DNA from: Salegentibacter mishustinae
Lineage (GTDB): Bacteria; Bacteroidota; Bacteroidia; Flavobacteriales; Flavobacteriaceae
Direction of reading: 5' to 3'
Length of the DNA stretch: 64,000 bases
Assembly (NCBI RefSeq): GCF_002900095.1
Contig: NZ_LLKN01000002.1
Coordinates: forward strand, 682,001-746,000
Shown: piece after piece, positions 15,751 through 23,710 of the stretch
Layout: every line of letters starts with the position of its first letter
Numbering within the stretch: the first letter of the stretch is position 1
Program-made: the position numbers and the translations under genes
Notes under the pieces: model-generated
Databases searched by the model: none
The model's input: only the letters and a program-made list of their open reading frames with translations
What the model was told of the DNA's origin: nothing

Positions 15751-16224
15751 TTAAGCTGAGAGTTTTGCACTAATTATCCTTTGCCATTTCTGGGCTGCTA
15801 CTAACCTTTCTGATGCGTTATTATTCTCATTATCATCTTCATCGTAAAAGATAATTTCAGTAGGTTTTTGGTTCTTACTATTTTCAATAAGATCCAAACT
15901 AACACTTTTAATTAATTTATGATTCTCTGGGAAAGGATGAGAATTTACTTTACTATTCTTTATTCTAGTGAGATCTAAAACCCGGTGTTGCATATTATTG
16001 GCAGGTTCTATAATGAGCAGCTTATTTGCTTTACTGTCTAACCCCAGCAATAAATTGGCCGAAATCTCAACGGTATCGGTTGTTAAGTTATTTTCAGCAC
16101 TTATTTTTTTAAGGTTCTTAAGCCTGTTTTTTTCTTTGTTGTTCTGTTGCCAAATCAGGTATAATATTGGCAGCATAAAAACGGCTAAAAGGCCAAGGCC
16201 AATTAGTGTAGATACGGTATCCAT
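15751..16224 (-). CDS. Small membrane-anchored hypothetical protein
   Basis: 157 residues. The N-terminal membrane segment (about 5-26) is followed by a Lys/Asn-rich linker and a soluble domain with LLLGLDSKANKLLIIEP and KLIKSVSLDLIE, then an acidic DEDDNENNN stretch. The soluble part alternates like a small beta-rich domain. I do not recognise the family and cannot propose a function. It has its own terminator. Confidence 0.65.
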   Translation of the reverse strand: MDTVSTLIGLGLLAVFMLPILYLIWQQNNKEKNRLKNLKKISAENNLTTDTVEISANLLLGLDSKANKLLIIEPANNMQHRVLDLTRIKNSKVNSHPFPENHKLIKSVSLDLIENSKNQKPTEIIFYDEDDNENNNASERLVAAQKWQRIISAKLSA

Positions 16225-16320
16225 TTTAATAATATTTAGGTGAATTTTAATTTGTTTGCTCTTTTTTTTGAGCTAAATATGAATTGCGAAAAACCTTAAG
16301 TTCTTCGGAAATCAAGCAAT

Positions 16321-16674
16321 TCACCAGAAAAAATGGAAAGGATATATTTGTTGAAGTATTAACTGTCTTTGGTCTATATAGTTGAAAAAAGATTTTTTCT
16401 CAACTGGAAGCAGTAAGGGTTCTTTTGAAGTAAAAGTAGGAGCTGAATTCCCTGAAAAAATAGACAGATTTTCTTCTGAAATAGTATTTTCAGAAGAGAT
16501 AACTTCAGAAAATAGTACCGCCTGTTTATTTTGATCGGCCTGCAGATAATCGTAATTACGGGAATCAAGATTATGAGCAGAAAAACCAGAAAAAGCGAAG
16601 CCCTGCCCTGAAAAGGACATAAACAATATGGCAAATAGCGCATATAAAGCTTTCAAATTTTTCTGGTTTTTCAC
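16321..16674 (-). CDS. Small secreted hypothetical protein
   Basis: 117 residues from a GTG start. A basic N-terminus and hydrophobic core (LYALFAILFMSFSGQGFAF) form a signal peptide ending near residue 28. The mature part is Ser/Asn rich with no Cys and ends FHFFW. The upstream minus strand has a TACATTTA -7-like element. No family recognised; it is a plausible but unconfirmed gene, located just downstream of hemB on the same strand. Confidence 0.45.
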   Translation of the reverse strand: MKNQKNLKALYALFAILFMSFSGQGFAFSGFSAHNLDSRNYDYLQADQNKQAVLFSEVISSENTISEENLSIFSGNSAPTFTSKEPLLLPVEKKSFFNYIDQRQLILQQIYPFHFFW

Positions 16675-16728
16675 CCTGTAAATGTATATAAAAACCTGAT
16701 TGGTTATCGCTAAATTTTAGTTATAAAA

Positions 16729-17718
16729 TTAGGAAATCAATTTCACCGCATCTTTAGCGAAATAGCTGGCAATCATAGAAGCACCGGCTCGTTTTATGGC
16801 GGTTAATTGTTCTAAAACCACAGCATCGTGGTCTAACCAACCTTTTTCGGCTGCAGCTTTAATCATTGCATATTCGCCGCTAACCTGGTAAACCGCAACT
16901 GGAACATCTACTGCATTTCTAATATCACGAACAATATCTAAATAGCACAAGCCTGGTTTTACCATCACAATATCGGCACCTTCCTCAATATCCATAAGGG
17001 TTTCTTTAACCGCCTCTTCGCGGTTTGAAGGATCCATCTGGTAGGTTTTTTTATCTTTCGGAATATTTTCGGCATCAACAGGTGCAGAATCCAGTGCATC
17101 CCTGAATGGTCCATAAAATGCTGAAGCATATTTTGCGCTGTAACTCATAATGCCGGTTTCGTGAAAACCTTCATCTTCCAAAAGACTGCGCATTTCAAAA
17201 ATTCGGCCGTCCATCATATCGCTTGGAGCTAGAACATCAGCACCTGCTTTAGCGTGAGAAAGTCCCATTTCAGCTAAAATAGCAGTAGTATCGTCGTTGA
17301 TTACTTTTCCATCGGCAATAACTCCATCGTGTCCATAAGCAGAATAAGGATCCAGGGCAACATCGGTCATGACCAGCATTTCCGGAACTGAATCTTTTAC
17401 TGATTTAATAGCGCGTTGCATTAGTCCGTCAGCATTTAAAGCTTCCGTTCCCGCATTGTCTTTTAAGTTATCAGGCACTTTTACAAAAAGCAAAACCGAT
17501 TTTATTCCTAGACTCCAAAGTTCTTTAACTTCCTTTTCCAGCAAGTCAAGGCTAAACCTAAAATAATTAGGCATAGAAGCGATCTCTTCCTTTTTGTTCT
17601 TTCCTTCTACCACGAAAAGTGGCGCGATAAAATCGTTCGGAGTTATTGCGTTTTCCCTAACCAGGCTTCTCATCGCCTCGCTGGTTCTTAATCTTCTATT
17701 TCTTCTTAATGGATACAT
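16729..17718 (-). CDS. hemB: Delta-aminolevulinic acid dehydratase (porphobilinogen synthase)
   Basis: A 329-residue enzyme condensing two 5-aminolevulinates to porphobilinogen. The two active-site lysines lie in SYSAKYASAFYGPFRDA (Lys about 196) and MVKPGLCYLD (Lys about 254). At the position of the zinc-binding cysteines of other family members this protein has DPYSAYGHDG (123-132), with no Cys, so it should be of the non-zinc, Mg-type class. It is the last heme gene of the leftward arm, separated from hemF by a four-helix-bundle gene with flanking repeats. Confidence 0.97.
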   Translation of the reverse strand: MYPLRRNRRLRTSEAMRSLVRENAITPNDFIAPLFVVEGKNKKEEIASMPNYFRFSLDLLEKEVKELWSLGIKSVLLFVKVPDNLKDNAGTEALNADGLMQRAIKSVKDSVPEMLVMTDVALDPYSAYGHDGVIADGKVINDDTTAILAEMGLSHAKAGADVLAPSDMMDGRIFEMRSLLEDEGFHETGIMSYSAKYASAFYGPFRDALDSAPVDAENIPKDKKTYQMDPSNREEAVKETLMDIEEGADIVMVKPGLCYLDIVRDIRNAVDVPVAVYQVSGEYAMIKAAAEKGWLDHDAVVLEQLTAIKRAGASMIASYFAKDAVKLIS

Positions 17719-17721
17719 TTA

Positions 17722-17763
17722 TTTAGCTTTAAGCCAATAGCTATAAGCAATTAGCTGTTGGCG
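17722..17763 (+). repeat. Inverted degenerate repeat, hemB side of the second S23-family element
   Basis: Several TAGCTtTaAGC-like units (TTTAGCTTTAAGCC, TAGCTATAAGC, TTAGCTGTTGGC). The reverse complement of this pattern lies at 18124-18155 on the other side of the four-helix-bundle gene. Confidence 0.6.
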
Positions 17764-17764
17764 T

Positions 17765-18115
17765 TTAATTTAATTTTTGAATTAAAGAGTTCAGCATTTT
17801 TTTAATCTCTTCTACTTGAAGCAACAATGGTTTGCTTTCTGCTTCTGTTATAAAATAAAGATCAATACTTAATAGAATTTGGTATTCTAATTCATTGGCT
17901 GAACCAAATGCAATGTAGAGAAATCTTGCAAAATCTTTGTCGCTTTTCCTTCCACAGCCTTCAGCAATATTTGTGGGAATAGAACTGGAAGAACGTTTCA
18001 TTTGGCTAACCAAACTATAAAGTTCTTCTTGAGGATAATTGGCTACTATTTGATAAACATCAAGCGTGAGTTTATGTGCTTTTTCCCAAACTGAATAATT
18101 TTTATAGTTTCTCAT
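17765..18115 (-). CDS. Four-helix-bundle protein (S23 / 23S rRNA intervening-sequence family)
   Basis: 116 residues, helical throughout, with the family blocks SVWEKAHKLTLDVYQIV, LVSQMKRSSSSIPTNIAEG (central motif) and FLYIAFGSANELEYQI. It is a different subgroup from the protein at 10613-10966: the N-terminal WEKAH form and IPTNIAEGCGR loop are the common variant. Biochemical function is unknown. It lies inside the hem gene series between hemF and hemB, flanked by inverted degenerate repeats, and has no evident link to heme synthesis, so a mobile origin is likely. Confidence 0.92.
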   Translation of the reverse strand: MRNYKNYSVWEKAHKLTLDVYQIVANYPQEELYSLVSQMKRSSSSIPTNIAEGCGRKSDKDFARFLYIAFGSANELEYQILLSIDLYFITEAESKPLLLQVEEIKKMLNSLIQKLN

Positions 18116-18123
18116 ACTTCCCT

Positions 18124-18155
18124 GCTTAATGCTAAAAGCTAAAGGCTAACAGCTA
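18124..18155 (-). repeat. Inverted degenerate repeat, hemF side of the second S23-family element
   Basis: On the minus strand it reads TAGCTGTTAGCC, TTTAGCTTTTAGC, the same units as at 17722-17763 in the opposite orientation. It directly abuts the hemF stop codon at 18156. Confidence 0.6.
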
Positions 18156-19058
18156 TTAAACCCAAGATTTCGGTTTTTCCAAAACCTTCAATATTTTCTC
18201 TTCTTCACTGCCGGGTTCTGGATGGTGGTCATAAACCCATTGCACATGAGGAGGCAAACTCATTAAAATACTTTCTATTCTTCCGTTGGTTTTTAAACCG
18301 AAAAGCGTGCCTTTATCGTGTACCAAATTGAATTCCACATACCGGCCACGCCTTATTTCCTGCCAGTTTCGGTTTGCCTCAGAATATGATAACTTTTTAC
18401 GTTTTTCAACAATAGGTGCATAAGCTTCCAGGAAGCTATCACCAACTTCGGTTACAAAATTGTACCAGTCTTCAATACTTTTTTCTTCGGAAGCTTTTAA
18501 ATAATCAAAGAACAATCCTCCAATTCCACGGGCTTCGTTTCGGTGGGAATTCCAGAAGTACTCATCACATTTTTTCTTGTATTCCGGGTAAAACTCCGGG
18601 GAGTGTTTATCGCAAGCTTCTTTTGAAACCTTATGAAAATGTTCGGCATCCTCTTCAAAAAGGTAATAAGGCGTAAGATCCTGCCCGCCGCCAAACCACT
18701 GGTCTAAAACATTTCCTTCTTTATCATACATTTCAAAATAACGCCAATTAGCGTGAACTGTGGGTACCATTGGGTTTTTAGGATGGATCACCAAACTGAG
18801 TCCGCAGGCAAAAAAATCTACATCGCCAACTTTAAAATATTGTTGCATTGCCGGAGCTAAAGGCCCGTGTACTGCCGAAATATTTACGCCGCCTTTTTCA
18901 AAAACAGCACCGTTTTCTATAACCCGGGTTCTGCCTCCACCACCTTCTTCACGTTCCCAAAGGTCCTGTTGAAATTTGGCTGTGCCGTCTATCTCTTCCA
19001 GTTTTTCGCAAATGCGATCCTGTAAATCTTCAATATATTTATAAAATTCCGCTCTCAT
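18156..19058 (-). CDS. hemF: Oxygen-dependent coproporphyrinogen III oxidase
   Basis: A 300-residue enzyme that uses O2 to decarboxylate coproporphyrinogen III to protoporphyrinogen IX. Conserved blocks: HANWRYFEMYD, QWFGGGQDLTPYYLFEED, KKCDEYFWNSHRNEARGIGG, and YVEFNLVHDKGTLFGLKTNG near the C-terminus. The ATG at 19058 lies 2 bp after the stop of the upstream gene; an earlier in-frame TTG is inside that gene. The choice of HemF over radical-SAM HemN indicates an aerobic route in this cluster. Confidence 0.97.
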   Translation of the reverse strand: MRAEFYKYIEDLQDRICEKLEEIDGTAKFQQDLWEREEGGGGRTRVIENGAVFEKGGVNISAVHGPLAPAMQQYFKVGDVDFFACGLSLVIHPKNPMVPTVHANWRYFEMYDKEGNVLDQWFGGGQDLTPYYLFEEDAEHFHKVSKEACDKHSPEFYPEYKKKCDEYFWNSHRNEARGIGGLFFDYLKASEEKSIEDWYNFVTEVGDSFLEAYAPIVEKRKKLSYSEANRNWQEIRRGRYVEFNLVHDKGTLFGLKTNGRIESILMSLPPHVQWVYDHHPEPGSEEEKILKVLEKPKSWV

Positions 19059-19060
19059 TT

Positions 19061-19519
19061 TCAATCTTCAATATAAACCAGTTTATCTTTCGTTTTTTCT
19101 ATTTCTTCCACTTTGGAAACCTTAATAGCCACTTTCATTTTTTCCTGAAACAGAAGAATAATTTCCTCAGTTGGAACGTCATTTCCTTTAAATAAAGCCT
19201 GCCCAAACCGGTTGTTGTGTAAATCCATAGCTTTGGCCAGTTTTTTATTTGGAGAAAGTTTTTCGTGTAAACCTGTAAAATGGTCGCTCCAAACTCTGGC
19301 AGCTTCAACCGATCTGGAAATTTTAAAACATTTCTGGCAAATTAAATAATTCCAGAGGGCGTGTCTAAAGGCATTTTCTTTTCCATTTTTATGATGTTCT
19401 TTTTTATAAAGATCGTCACAAATTCTAATGGTCTCAATCGTTGCCCGGTAGGTTGGTAAAATATAGCGCGGTTTAATTATAAAAACTTTAGAGACCGCAA
19501 GCAGTTCCTTAAAGTTCAT
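19061..19519 (-). CDS. Conserved protein of the heme operon (DUF6973-like)
   Basis: 152 residues from the ATG at 19519; a GTG at 19546 overlapping the hemE stop is an alternative. The core GKENAFRHALWNYLIC, ARVWSDHFTGLHEK and AMDLHNNRFGQAL contains several invariant-looking His, Asp and Asn residues (RHALWN, DHFTGLHE, DLHNNRFG) suggesting a metal-binding or hydrolytic site. It resembles what is annotated as DUF6973. Close spacing (2 bp to hemF, 26 bp from hemE) makes it a genuine operon member, so a role in heme metabolism is worth considering, but none is known. Confidence 0.75.
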   Translation of the reverse strand: MNFKELLAVSKVFIIKPRYILPTYRATIETIRICDDLYKKEHHKNGKENAFRHALWNYLICQKCFKISRSVEAARVWSDHFTGLHEKLSPNKKLAKAMDLHNNRFGQALFKGNDVPTEEIILLFQEKMKVAIKVSKVEEIEKTKDKLVYIED

Positions 19520-19545
19520 GTTTTTAATCCGCGCCCAGACTGCCA

Positions 19546-20574
19546 CTAATTAGCTTTGTATTCTTTTACCGCATCTACAAAAGCTTTTGCGTTTTCAACT
19601 GGAATATCGGGTAAAATACCGTGTCCCAGGTTTACGATATAACTATCCTTTCCAAATTCATTAATCATTTGGGTTACCATTCTTTTGATCTCTGCTGGAG
19701 GAGAATATAATCTTGAAGGATCAAAATTACCCTGTAAGGTAATTTTGCCGCCACTTAAATAGCGAGCGTTCCTGGCGCTAAGCGTCCAGTCTACTCCTAA
19801 AGCTGAAGCTCCCGAATTTGCCATTTCGTGAAGTGCAAACCAGCATCCTTTTCCAAAGGCGATAACTGGAATTTCATCTTTTAAAGCATCAATGATCTGC
19901 TGAATATATTTCCAGGAAAATTCCTGGTAATCTACAGGACTTAACATTCCTCCCCAGGAATCAAAAATTTGTACTGCATCAACTCCGGCAGCAACTTTTG
20001 CTTTAAGATAAGCGATAGTTGTATCGGTGATTTTTTGTAATAATTGGTGGGCAGCCACCGGATTAGTAAAGCAGAATTTCTTCGCTTTATCAAAATTCTT
20101 AGAACCCTGCCCTTGCACGGCGTAGCATAGAATTGTCCATGGAGAGCCGGCAAAACCAATTAGTGGAACTTCGTTATTTAATTCCTGTTTGGTCATTTTA
20201 ATGGCGTCCATCACGTAACCTAAAGTTTCCTCGATATCTGGAACAATTACATTGTTTACATCTTTAGCGGTACGAATAGGATTTGGCAACCACGGGCCAA
20301 CACCGGGTTTCATTTCTACCTCGATATTCATCGCCTGAGGGATCACTAAAATGTCACTAAATAAAATAGCAGCATCGGTTCCTATTTGATGAATGGGCAT
20401 CACGGTGATTTCGGTTGCTAATTCCGGGGTTCTACAGCGTGTGAAAAAGTCGTATTTTTCTTTAAGCTTCATAAAATCTGGAAGGTAACGGCCTGCCTGT
20501 CTCATCATCCAAACCGGTGGGCGTTCTACCGTTTCTCCTTTTAAAGCTTTTAGAAATAGATCGTTTTTTATCAT
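19546..20574 (-). CDS. hemE: Uroporphyrinogen decarboxylase
   Basis: A 342-residue enzyme that decarboxylates the four acetate groups of uroporphyrinogen III to give coproporphyrinogen III. The N-terminal signature [17 protein letters not shown] and the second signature region [16 protein letters not shown] are present, along with the active-site Asp in [15 protein letters not shown]. An upstream 45-bp stretch contains two dyads, one of which recurs before the SCO gene at 44163. Confidence 0.97.
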   Translation of the reverse strand: MIKNDLFLKALKGETVERPPVWMMRQAGRYLPDFMKLKEKYDFFTRCRTPELATEITVMPIHQIGTDAAILFSDILVIPQAMNIEVEMKPGVGPWLPNPIRTAKDVNNVIVPDIEETLGYVMDAIKMTKQELNNEVPLIGFAGSPWTILCYAVQGQGSKNFDKAKKFCFTNPVAAHQLLQKITDTTIAYLKAKVAAGVDAVQIFDSWGGMLSPVDYQEFSWKYIQQIIDALKDEIPVIAFGKGCWFALHEMANSGASALGVDWTLSARNARYLSGGKITLQGNFDPSRLYSPPAEIKRMVTQMINEFGKDSYIVNLGHGILPDIPVENAKAFVDAVKEYKAN

Positions 20575-20587
20575 TTTTTAGAATATT

Positions 20588-20631
20588 TTACTCGATAATC
20601 GAGATTAAATGTTTCGAGGCTTGACTCGAAA
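20588..20631 (-). repeat. Two dyads upstream of hemE (CTCGATAATCGAG and TTTCGAG...CTCGAAA)
   Basis: CTCGATAATCGAG (20591-20603) and TTTCGAG-N6-CTCGAAA (20612-20631) lie between hemD and hemE. The first, with its flanks TTTTA and ATT, is nearly identical to 44163-44181 before the SCO gene, in the same orientation and at a similar distance from the start codon. This makes it a dispersed repeat or a shared regulatory site. Confidence 0.6.
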
Positions 20632-20651
20632 TCAAATTATATTTATAAATA

Positions 20652-21314
20652 TTAAATGCTTCGTGAGCTTGCTCCGAAGTATTTTACTACCTGCACAATC
20701 ACATTTTCAATGGTCGGTTTGGTAGCAATTATTATGTTATTTGTATGTTTTTGCGCTTCTGCAGCCGTAGTGTTTCCTATGCAAAAAGCCGTAGTGTCTT
20801 TTAACTGATTTTTGGCTGTAAAACTCTGCACCGCACTGGGGCTAAAAAATAAAATCCCTTCAAATTCCTGCGGAAAGGACTGCTGATTCAAGCTTGTTTT
20901 ATAAACTTCAATTTCGTTAAACTGAACATTTTCTTTTTGCAAAATCTCAGGAAGTTCATCCCTTCTTTTATTTCCGCAGAAAAAAGTAAATTCTTCAGCA
21001 GCATATTTTTTGGTAATAATTTCGGCTAGATCTTTGCCATAATCTGCTATTTCCTGAATATGAAATCCATTGTCACTTAAAAGCTCCCCGGTTTTTTCTC
21101 CAACACAAAAACAATTTTTAAGTTGAACTTTTTCTAAAACGGCATTCACTGCATTTTTACTGGTGAAAATGGCGTTTTCAATTTTTTCTGAAGGAAGTTT
21201 AAAATTGGTAGTTTCGGTTACAATCGCATTATATTCTACCAGGCTTAATCCCGAATTGAGAAACAATTGTTTCTGGGAGTTACTGAGTTTTTTGGTAGAG
21301 AGAATGCTCTTCAT
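20652..21314 (-). CDS. hemD: Uroporphyrinogen-III synthase
   Basis: A 220-residue HemD, which cyclises and inverts ring D of hydroxymethylbilane. As usual for this family sequence conservation is low; the recognisable blocks are IFTSKNAVNAVLE, FFCGNKRRDELPEIL, GILFFSPSAVQSF and AFCIGNTTAAEAQ. The identification is supported by the position between hemC and hemE. The final eight residues (GASSRSI after KYF) and the stop codon are supplied by a hairpin repeat (20659-20679), so the ancestral protein probably ended slightly differently. Confidence 0.92.
   Translation of the reverse strand: MKSILSTKKLSNSQKQLFLNSGLSLVEYNAIVTETTNFKLPSEKIENAIFTSKNAVNAVLEKVQLKNCFCVGEKTGELLSDNGFHIQEIADYGKDLAEIITKKYAAEEFTFFCGNKRRDELPEILQKENVQFNEIEVYKTSLNQQSFPQEFEGILFFSPSAVQSFTAKNQLKDTTAFCIGNTTAAEAQKHTNNIIIATKPTIENVIVQVVKYFGASSRSI
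20659..20679. repeat. Hairpin repeat forming the 3' end of hemD
   Basis: CTTCGTGAGC-TT-GCTCCGAAG, a 9-bp stem with one mismatch and a 2-nt loop, lies inside the last codons of hemD. It looks like the short palindromic repeats scattered through flavobacterial genomes. Confidence 0.6.
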
Positions 21315-21335
21315 TCATAGTTATTTAAATGAGAA

Positions 21336-22256
21336 TCAGCCTTCGGTATTTATTTCAGCTTTAATTTGCTGCATCAATTTTGCACCGCCATTATTAAGAA
21401 TTTCTTCAGCACAACGCCTTCCAAGATTCTCAATATCGTGTATGGAAACTGTTTTTTCTACCCCAATTTTTTCTTTCCCATCCAGGCTAAATAATGCGCC
21501 TTCAAAGTAAACCAAATCTTTATCTATAGTGGCTAAAGCACCGATTGGGGCGGTACAACCACCTTCTAAAACCTTTAAGAATTCGCGTTCAATATGCACG
21601 GTAATTTCAGATTCTCTATGGTTTAATAAAGCAAGTGCTTTGCGGGTAAATTCGTCTTCTTCCATGGCCACCACAAGCATTGCGCCTTGTGCCGGGGCTG
21701 GAATCATCCAATTAAGATCTGTGAAATTATCTGGTTTTAGAGCGATGCGCTCCAGGCCGGCAGCTGCGAAAATAGCTCCGTTCCAGTCGTTATCGTCTAA
21801 TTTTTTCATTCGCGTATTTACGTTTCCACGTAAATCTACCACCTTATGATTAGGGTGCTTATTAAGCCATTGCGCTTTTCTTCTAAGACTTCCCGTGGCA
21901 ATAATGCCTTCACTTTCTAAGAAATCAAGGCCTTTATGAATAAGAATATCTTTAGTATTAGCTCGTTTTAGAACCGCAGCTTCAACAATGCCCTTGGGTA
22001 GTGCTGTAGGTACATCTTTCATAGAATGTACAGCGATGTCAATCTCGCCTTTTATCATGGCGACATCCAGGGTTTTGGTGAAAATCCCGGTGATGCCCAT
22101 TTCGTAAAGTGGCTGGTCTAGATTAAGGTCTCCCGTGGATTTAACAGGAACTAGTTCGGTTTTATGGCCGGCCTTTTCCAATGCATTTTGCACTGTTTTT
22201 GCTTGCCAAAGCGCGAGTTCGCTATCTCTGGTGCCAATGCGAATTACTTTGTTCAT
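21336..22256 (-). CDS. hemC: Hydroxymethylbilane synthase (porphobilinogen deaminase)
   Basis: A 306-residue enzyme polymerising four porphobilinogens. The dipyrromethane cofactor Cys lies in LEGGCTAPIGA (Cys about 234), the catalytic Asp in VHSMKDVPT (about 81), and substrate Arg residues in GSLRRKAQW and DLRGNVNTR. Its ATG overlaps the hemA stop (ATGA), so the two are translationally coupled, and hemD follows after 21 bp. Confidence 0.97.
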   Translation of the reverse strand: MNKVIRIGTRDSELALWQAKTVQNALEKAGHKTELVPVKSTGDLNLDQPLYEMGITGIFTKTLDVAMIKGEIDIAVHSMKDVPTALPKGIVEAAVLKRANTKDILIHKGLDFLESEGIIATGSLRRKAQWLNKHPNHKVVDLRGNVNTRMKKLDDNDWNGAIFAAAGLERIALKPDNFTDLNWMIPAPAQGAMLVVAMEEDEFTRKALALLNHRESEITVHIEREFLKVLEGGCTAPIGALATIDKDLVYFEGALFSLDGKEKIGVEKTVSIHDIENLGRRCAEEILNNGGAKLMQQIKAEINTEG

Positions 22257-23509
22257 TTGGCCTGTTCTTCTAGCTGAAATACTTTCTGGATTAGTTCCAG
22301 GCTTTCATCGGTGGTTTCGGAATCTCCTTTTAAATGATTAGCGAAATGCTTCATTATTTTTTGAATGATCCTGTCACTAACTATTTCAGCTTGTTCATCG
22401 TTGAAATCTGAAATTTTCTTGCGCTGAAAATCTAACTCGGCATCTTTCATACTTCTAAGCTTTTTCTTTAAAGCTTTTATGGTAGGCGCGAATTTTCGGG
22501 TTTCCAGCCATTTATTAAAATCGGTTTCCACCTCTTTAATAATTACTTCGGCTTCAGGAATAAACTGCTTTCTGCGTTCTAGGTTCTCATCGGTAATTTT
22601 TGAAAGCTGATCCAGATGAACCAGTTTTACATTCAGTAATTGCGCTACATCTTCTGAAACATTCTTTGGAATAGAAAGGTCTAAAACCAGTAGATCTTTA
22701 TTAGAATAGATCAGTTCTTTAGAAATAGTAGGGTTTTGCGCCCCTGTAGCCACAATTAGGATATCGGTATTTCTTATTTCTGCCTGTAAATCGGCGTAAT
22801 CTTTAACGATAAGGTTGAATTTCCCTGCAATTTTTTCCGCTTTATCTTTGGTACGGTTAATAAGGGTAATATGCTCGTTATGTGTATGCTTTATAAGGTT
22901 TTCGCAGGTATTTCTACCTATTTTTCCTGTTCCGAATAGTAAAATATTCTTATCAGAAACATTGGGTACATTTTGCAAAATGTATTGTACAGAAGCGAAA
23001 GAAACTGAAGTCGCCCCTGTAGAAATTTCGGTTTCATTTTTAATGCGCTTACTAGCCTGGATTACCGCGTTTACAAGTCTTTCTAAAAAGGCATTGACAA
23101 GACCAAGCTTTTTGGAACGGGTAAAGGCAACTTTTAACTGACTAATAATTTCGAAATCTCCCAAAATCTGGCTATCCAGCCCGGTGCCAACTCTAAACAT
23201 ATGAGAAATAGCCTGTTTGCTCTTATGAACATAAGCTACTTTCTCGAACTCTTCTACGGTGCCGTGTGTATGTTCACATAGCAGTTTAATAAGTTGAAAT
23301 GGATGTTGTGCAAATCCGTAAATTTCGGTGCGGTTGCAGGTAGATGTTACCAGGATAGCTTCAATCCCTTCGGCACTAGCTTGCTGAAGTAAACGTTTCT
23401 TTGCTTCTTCGTCTAAGCTAAAATGTCCTCTTATCTCTGCATCAGCCTTTTTGTAGCTAAGGCCTATTGTGTAAAAATGTTTTCCGCTTGCGATGTGATA
23501 ATCTTCCAT
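22253..23509 (-). CDS. hemA: Glutamyl-tRNA reductase
   Basis: A 418-residue enzyme that reduces glutamyl-tRNA to glutamate-1-semialdehyde, the first committed step of C5 heme synthesis. The catalytic Cys is in VTSTCNRTEIYG (about 58), and the NADPH domain has NILLFGTGKIGRNTCENL. The start is ATG 23509, because the 9-codon longer frame begins at a TTG inside the -7 element at 23534-23541. It is the head of the leftward hem arm and is divergent from an AraC-type regulator. GSA aminomutase (hemL) is not in the window. Confidence 0.96.
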   Translation of the reverse strand: MEDYHIASGKHFYTIGLSYKKADAEIRGHFSLDEEAKKRLLQQASAEGIEAILVTSTCNRTEIYGFAQHPFQLIKLLCEHTHGTVEEFEKVAYVHKSKQAISHMFRVGTGLDSQILGDFEIISQLKVAFTRSKKLGLVNAFLERLVNAVIQASKRIKNETEISTGATSVSFASVQYILQNVPNVSDKNILLFGTGKIGRNTCENLIKHTHNEHITLINRTKDKAEKIAGKFNLIVKDYADLQAEIRNTDILIVATGAQNPTISKELIYSNKDLLVLDLSIPKNVSEDVAQLLNVKLVHLDQLSKITDENLERRKQFIPEAEVIIKEVETDFNKWLETRKFAPTIKALKKKLRSMKDAELDFQRKKISDFNDEQAEIVSDRIIQKIMKHFANHLKGDSETTDESLELIQKVFQLEEQAK

Positions 23510-23533
23510 GTACCTATTTAGGCTATTCGGTCG

Positions 23534-23541
23534 CAAAATTA
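23534..23541 (-). promoter_or_regulatory. -7 element of the hemA promoter
   Basis: TAATTTTG on the minus strand matches TAnnTTTG and gives a leader of about 18-20 nt before the ATG at 23509. A clear -33 TTG at standard distance was not seen. Confidence 0.5.
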
Positions 23542-23636
23542 AGCTAATGCTAAATCAAAAAGTAACGCTCAAAGTACTTTTTGTATCGCTTTCAGTTATT
23601 TTAGGTTTTTTATATCTTCAAAAAATGGTATTTGCT

Positions 23637-23644
23637 TACATTTG
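23637..23644 (+). promoter_or_regulatory. -7 element of the araC-type gene promoter
   Basis: TACATTTG matches TAnnTTTG exactly and lies 66 bp before the regulator's ATG, back to back with the hemA promoter. The -33 region is only T-rich. Confidence 0.5.
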
Positions 23645-23710
23645 TAGTAGTGATAGTCGATTTGGAGGTAATAGTTTAGAACAATTCTAAATAGTCTAAA
23701 AATTAAAAAT

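Noticed and set aside
23510-23690. Small plus-strand frame with a hydrophobic centre between hemA and the AraC gene
   Set aside because: It covers both divergent promoters and has no recognisable signal or family features.
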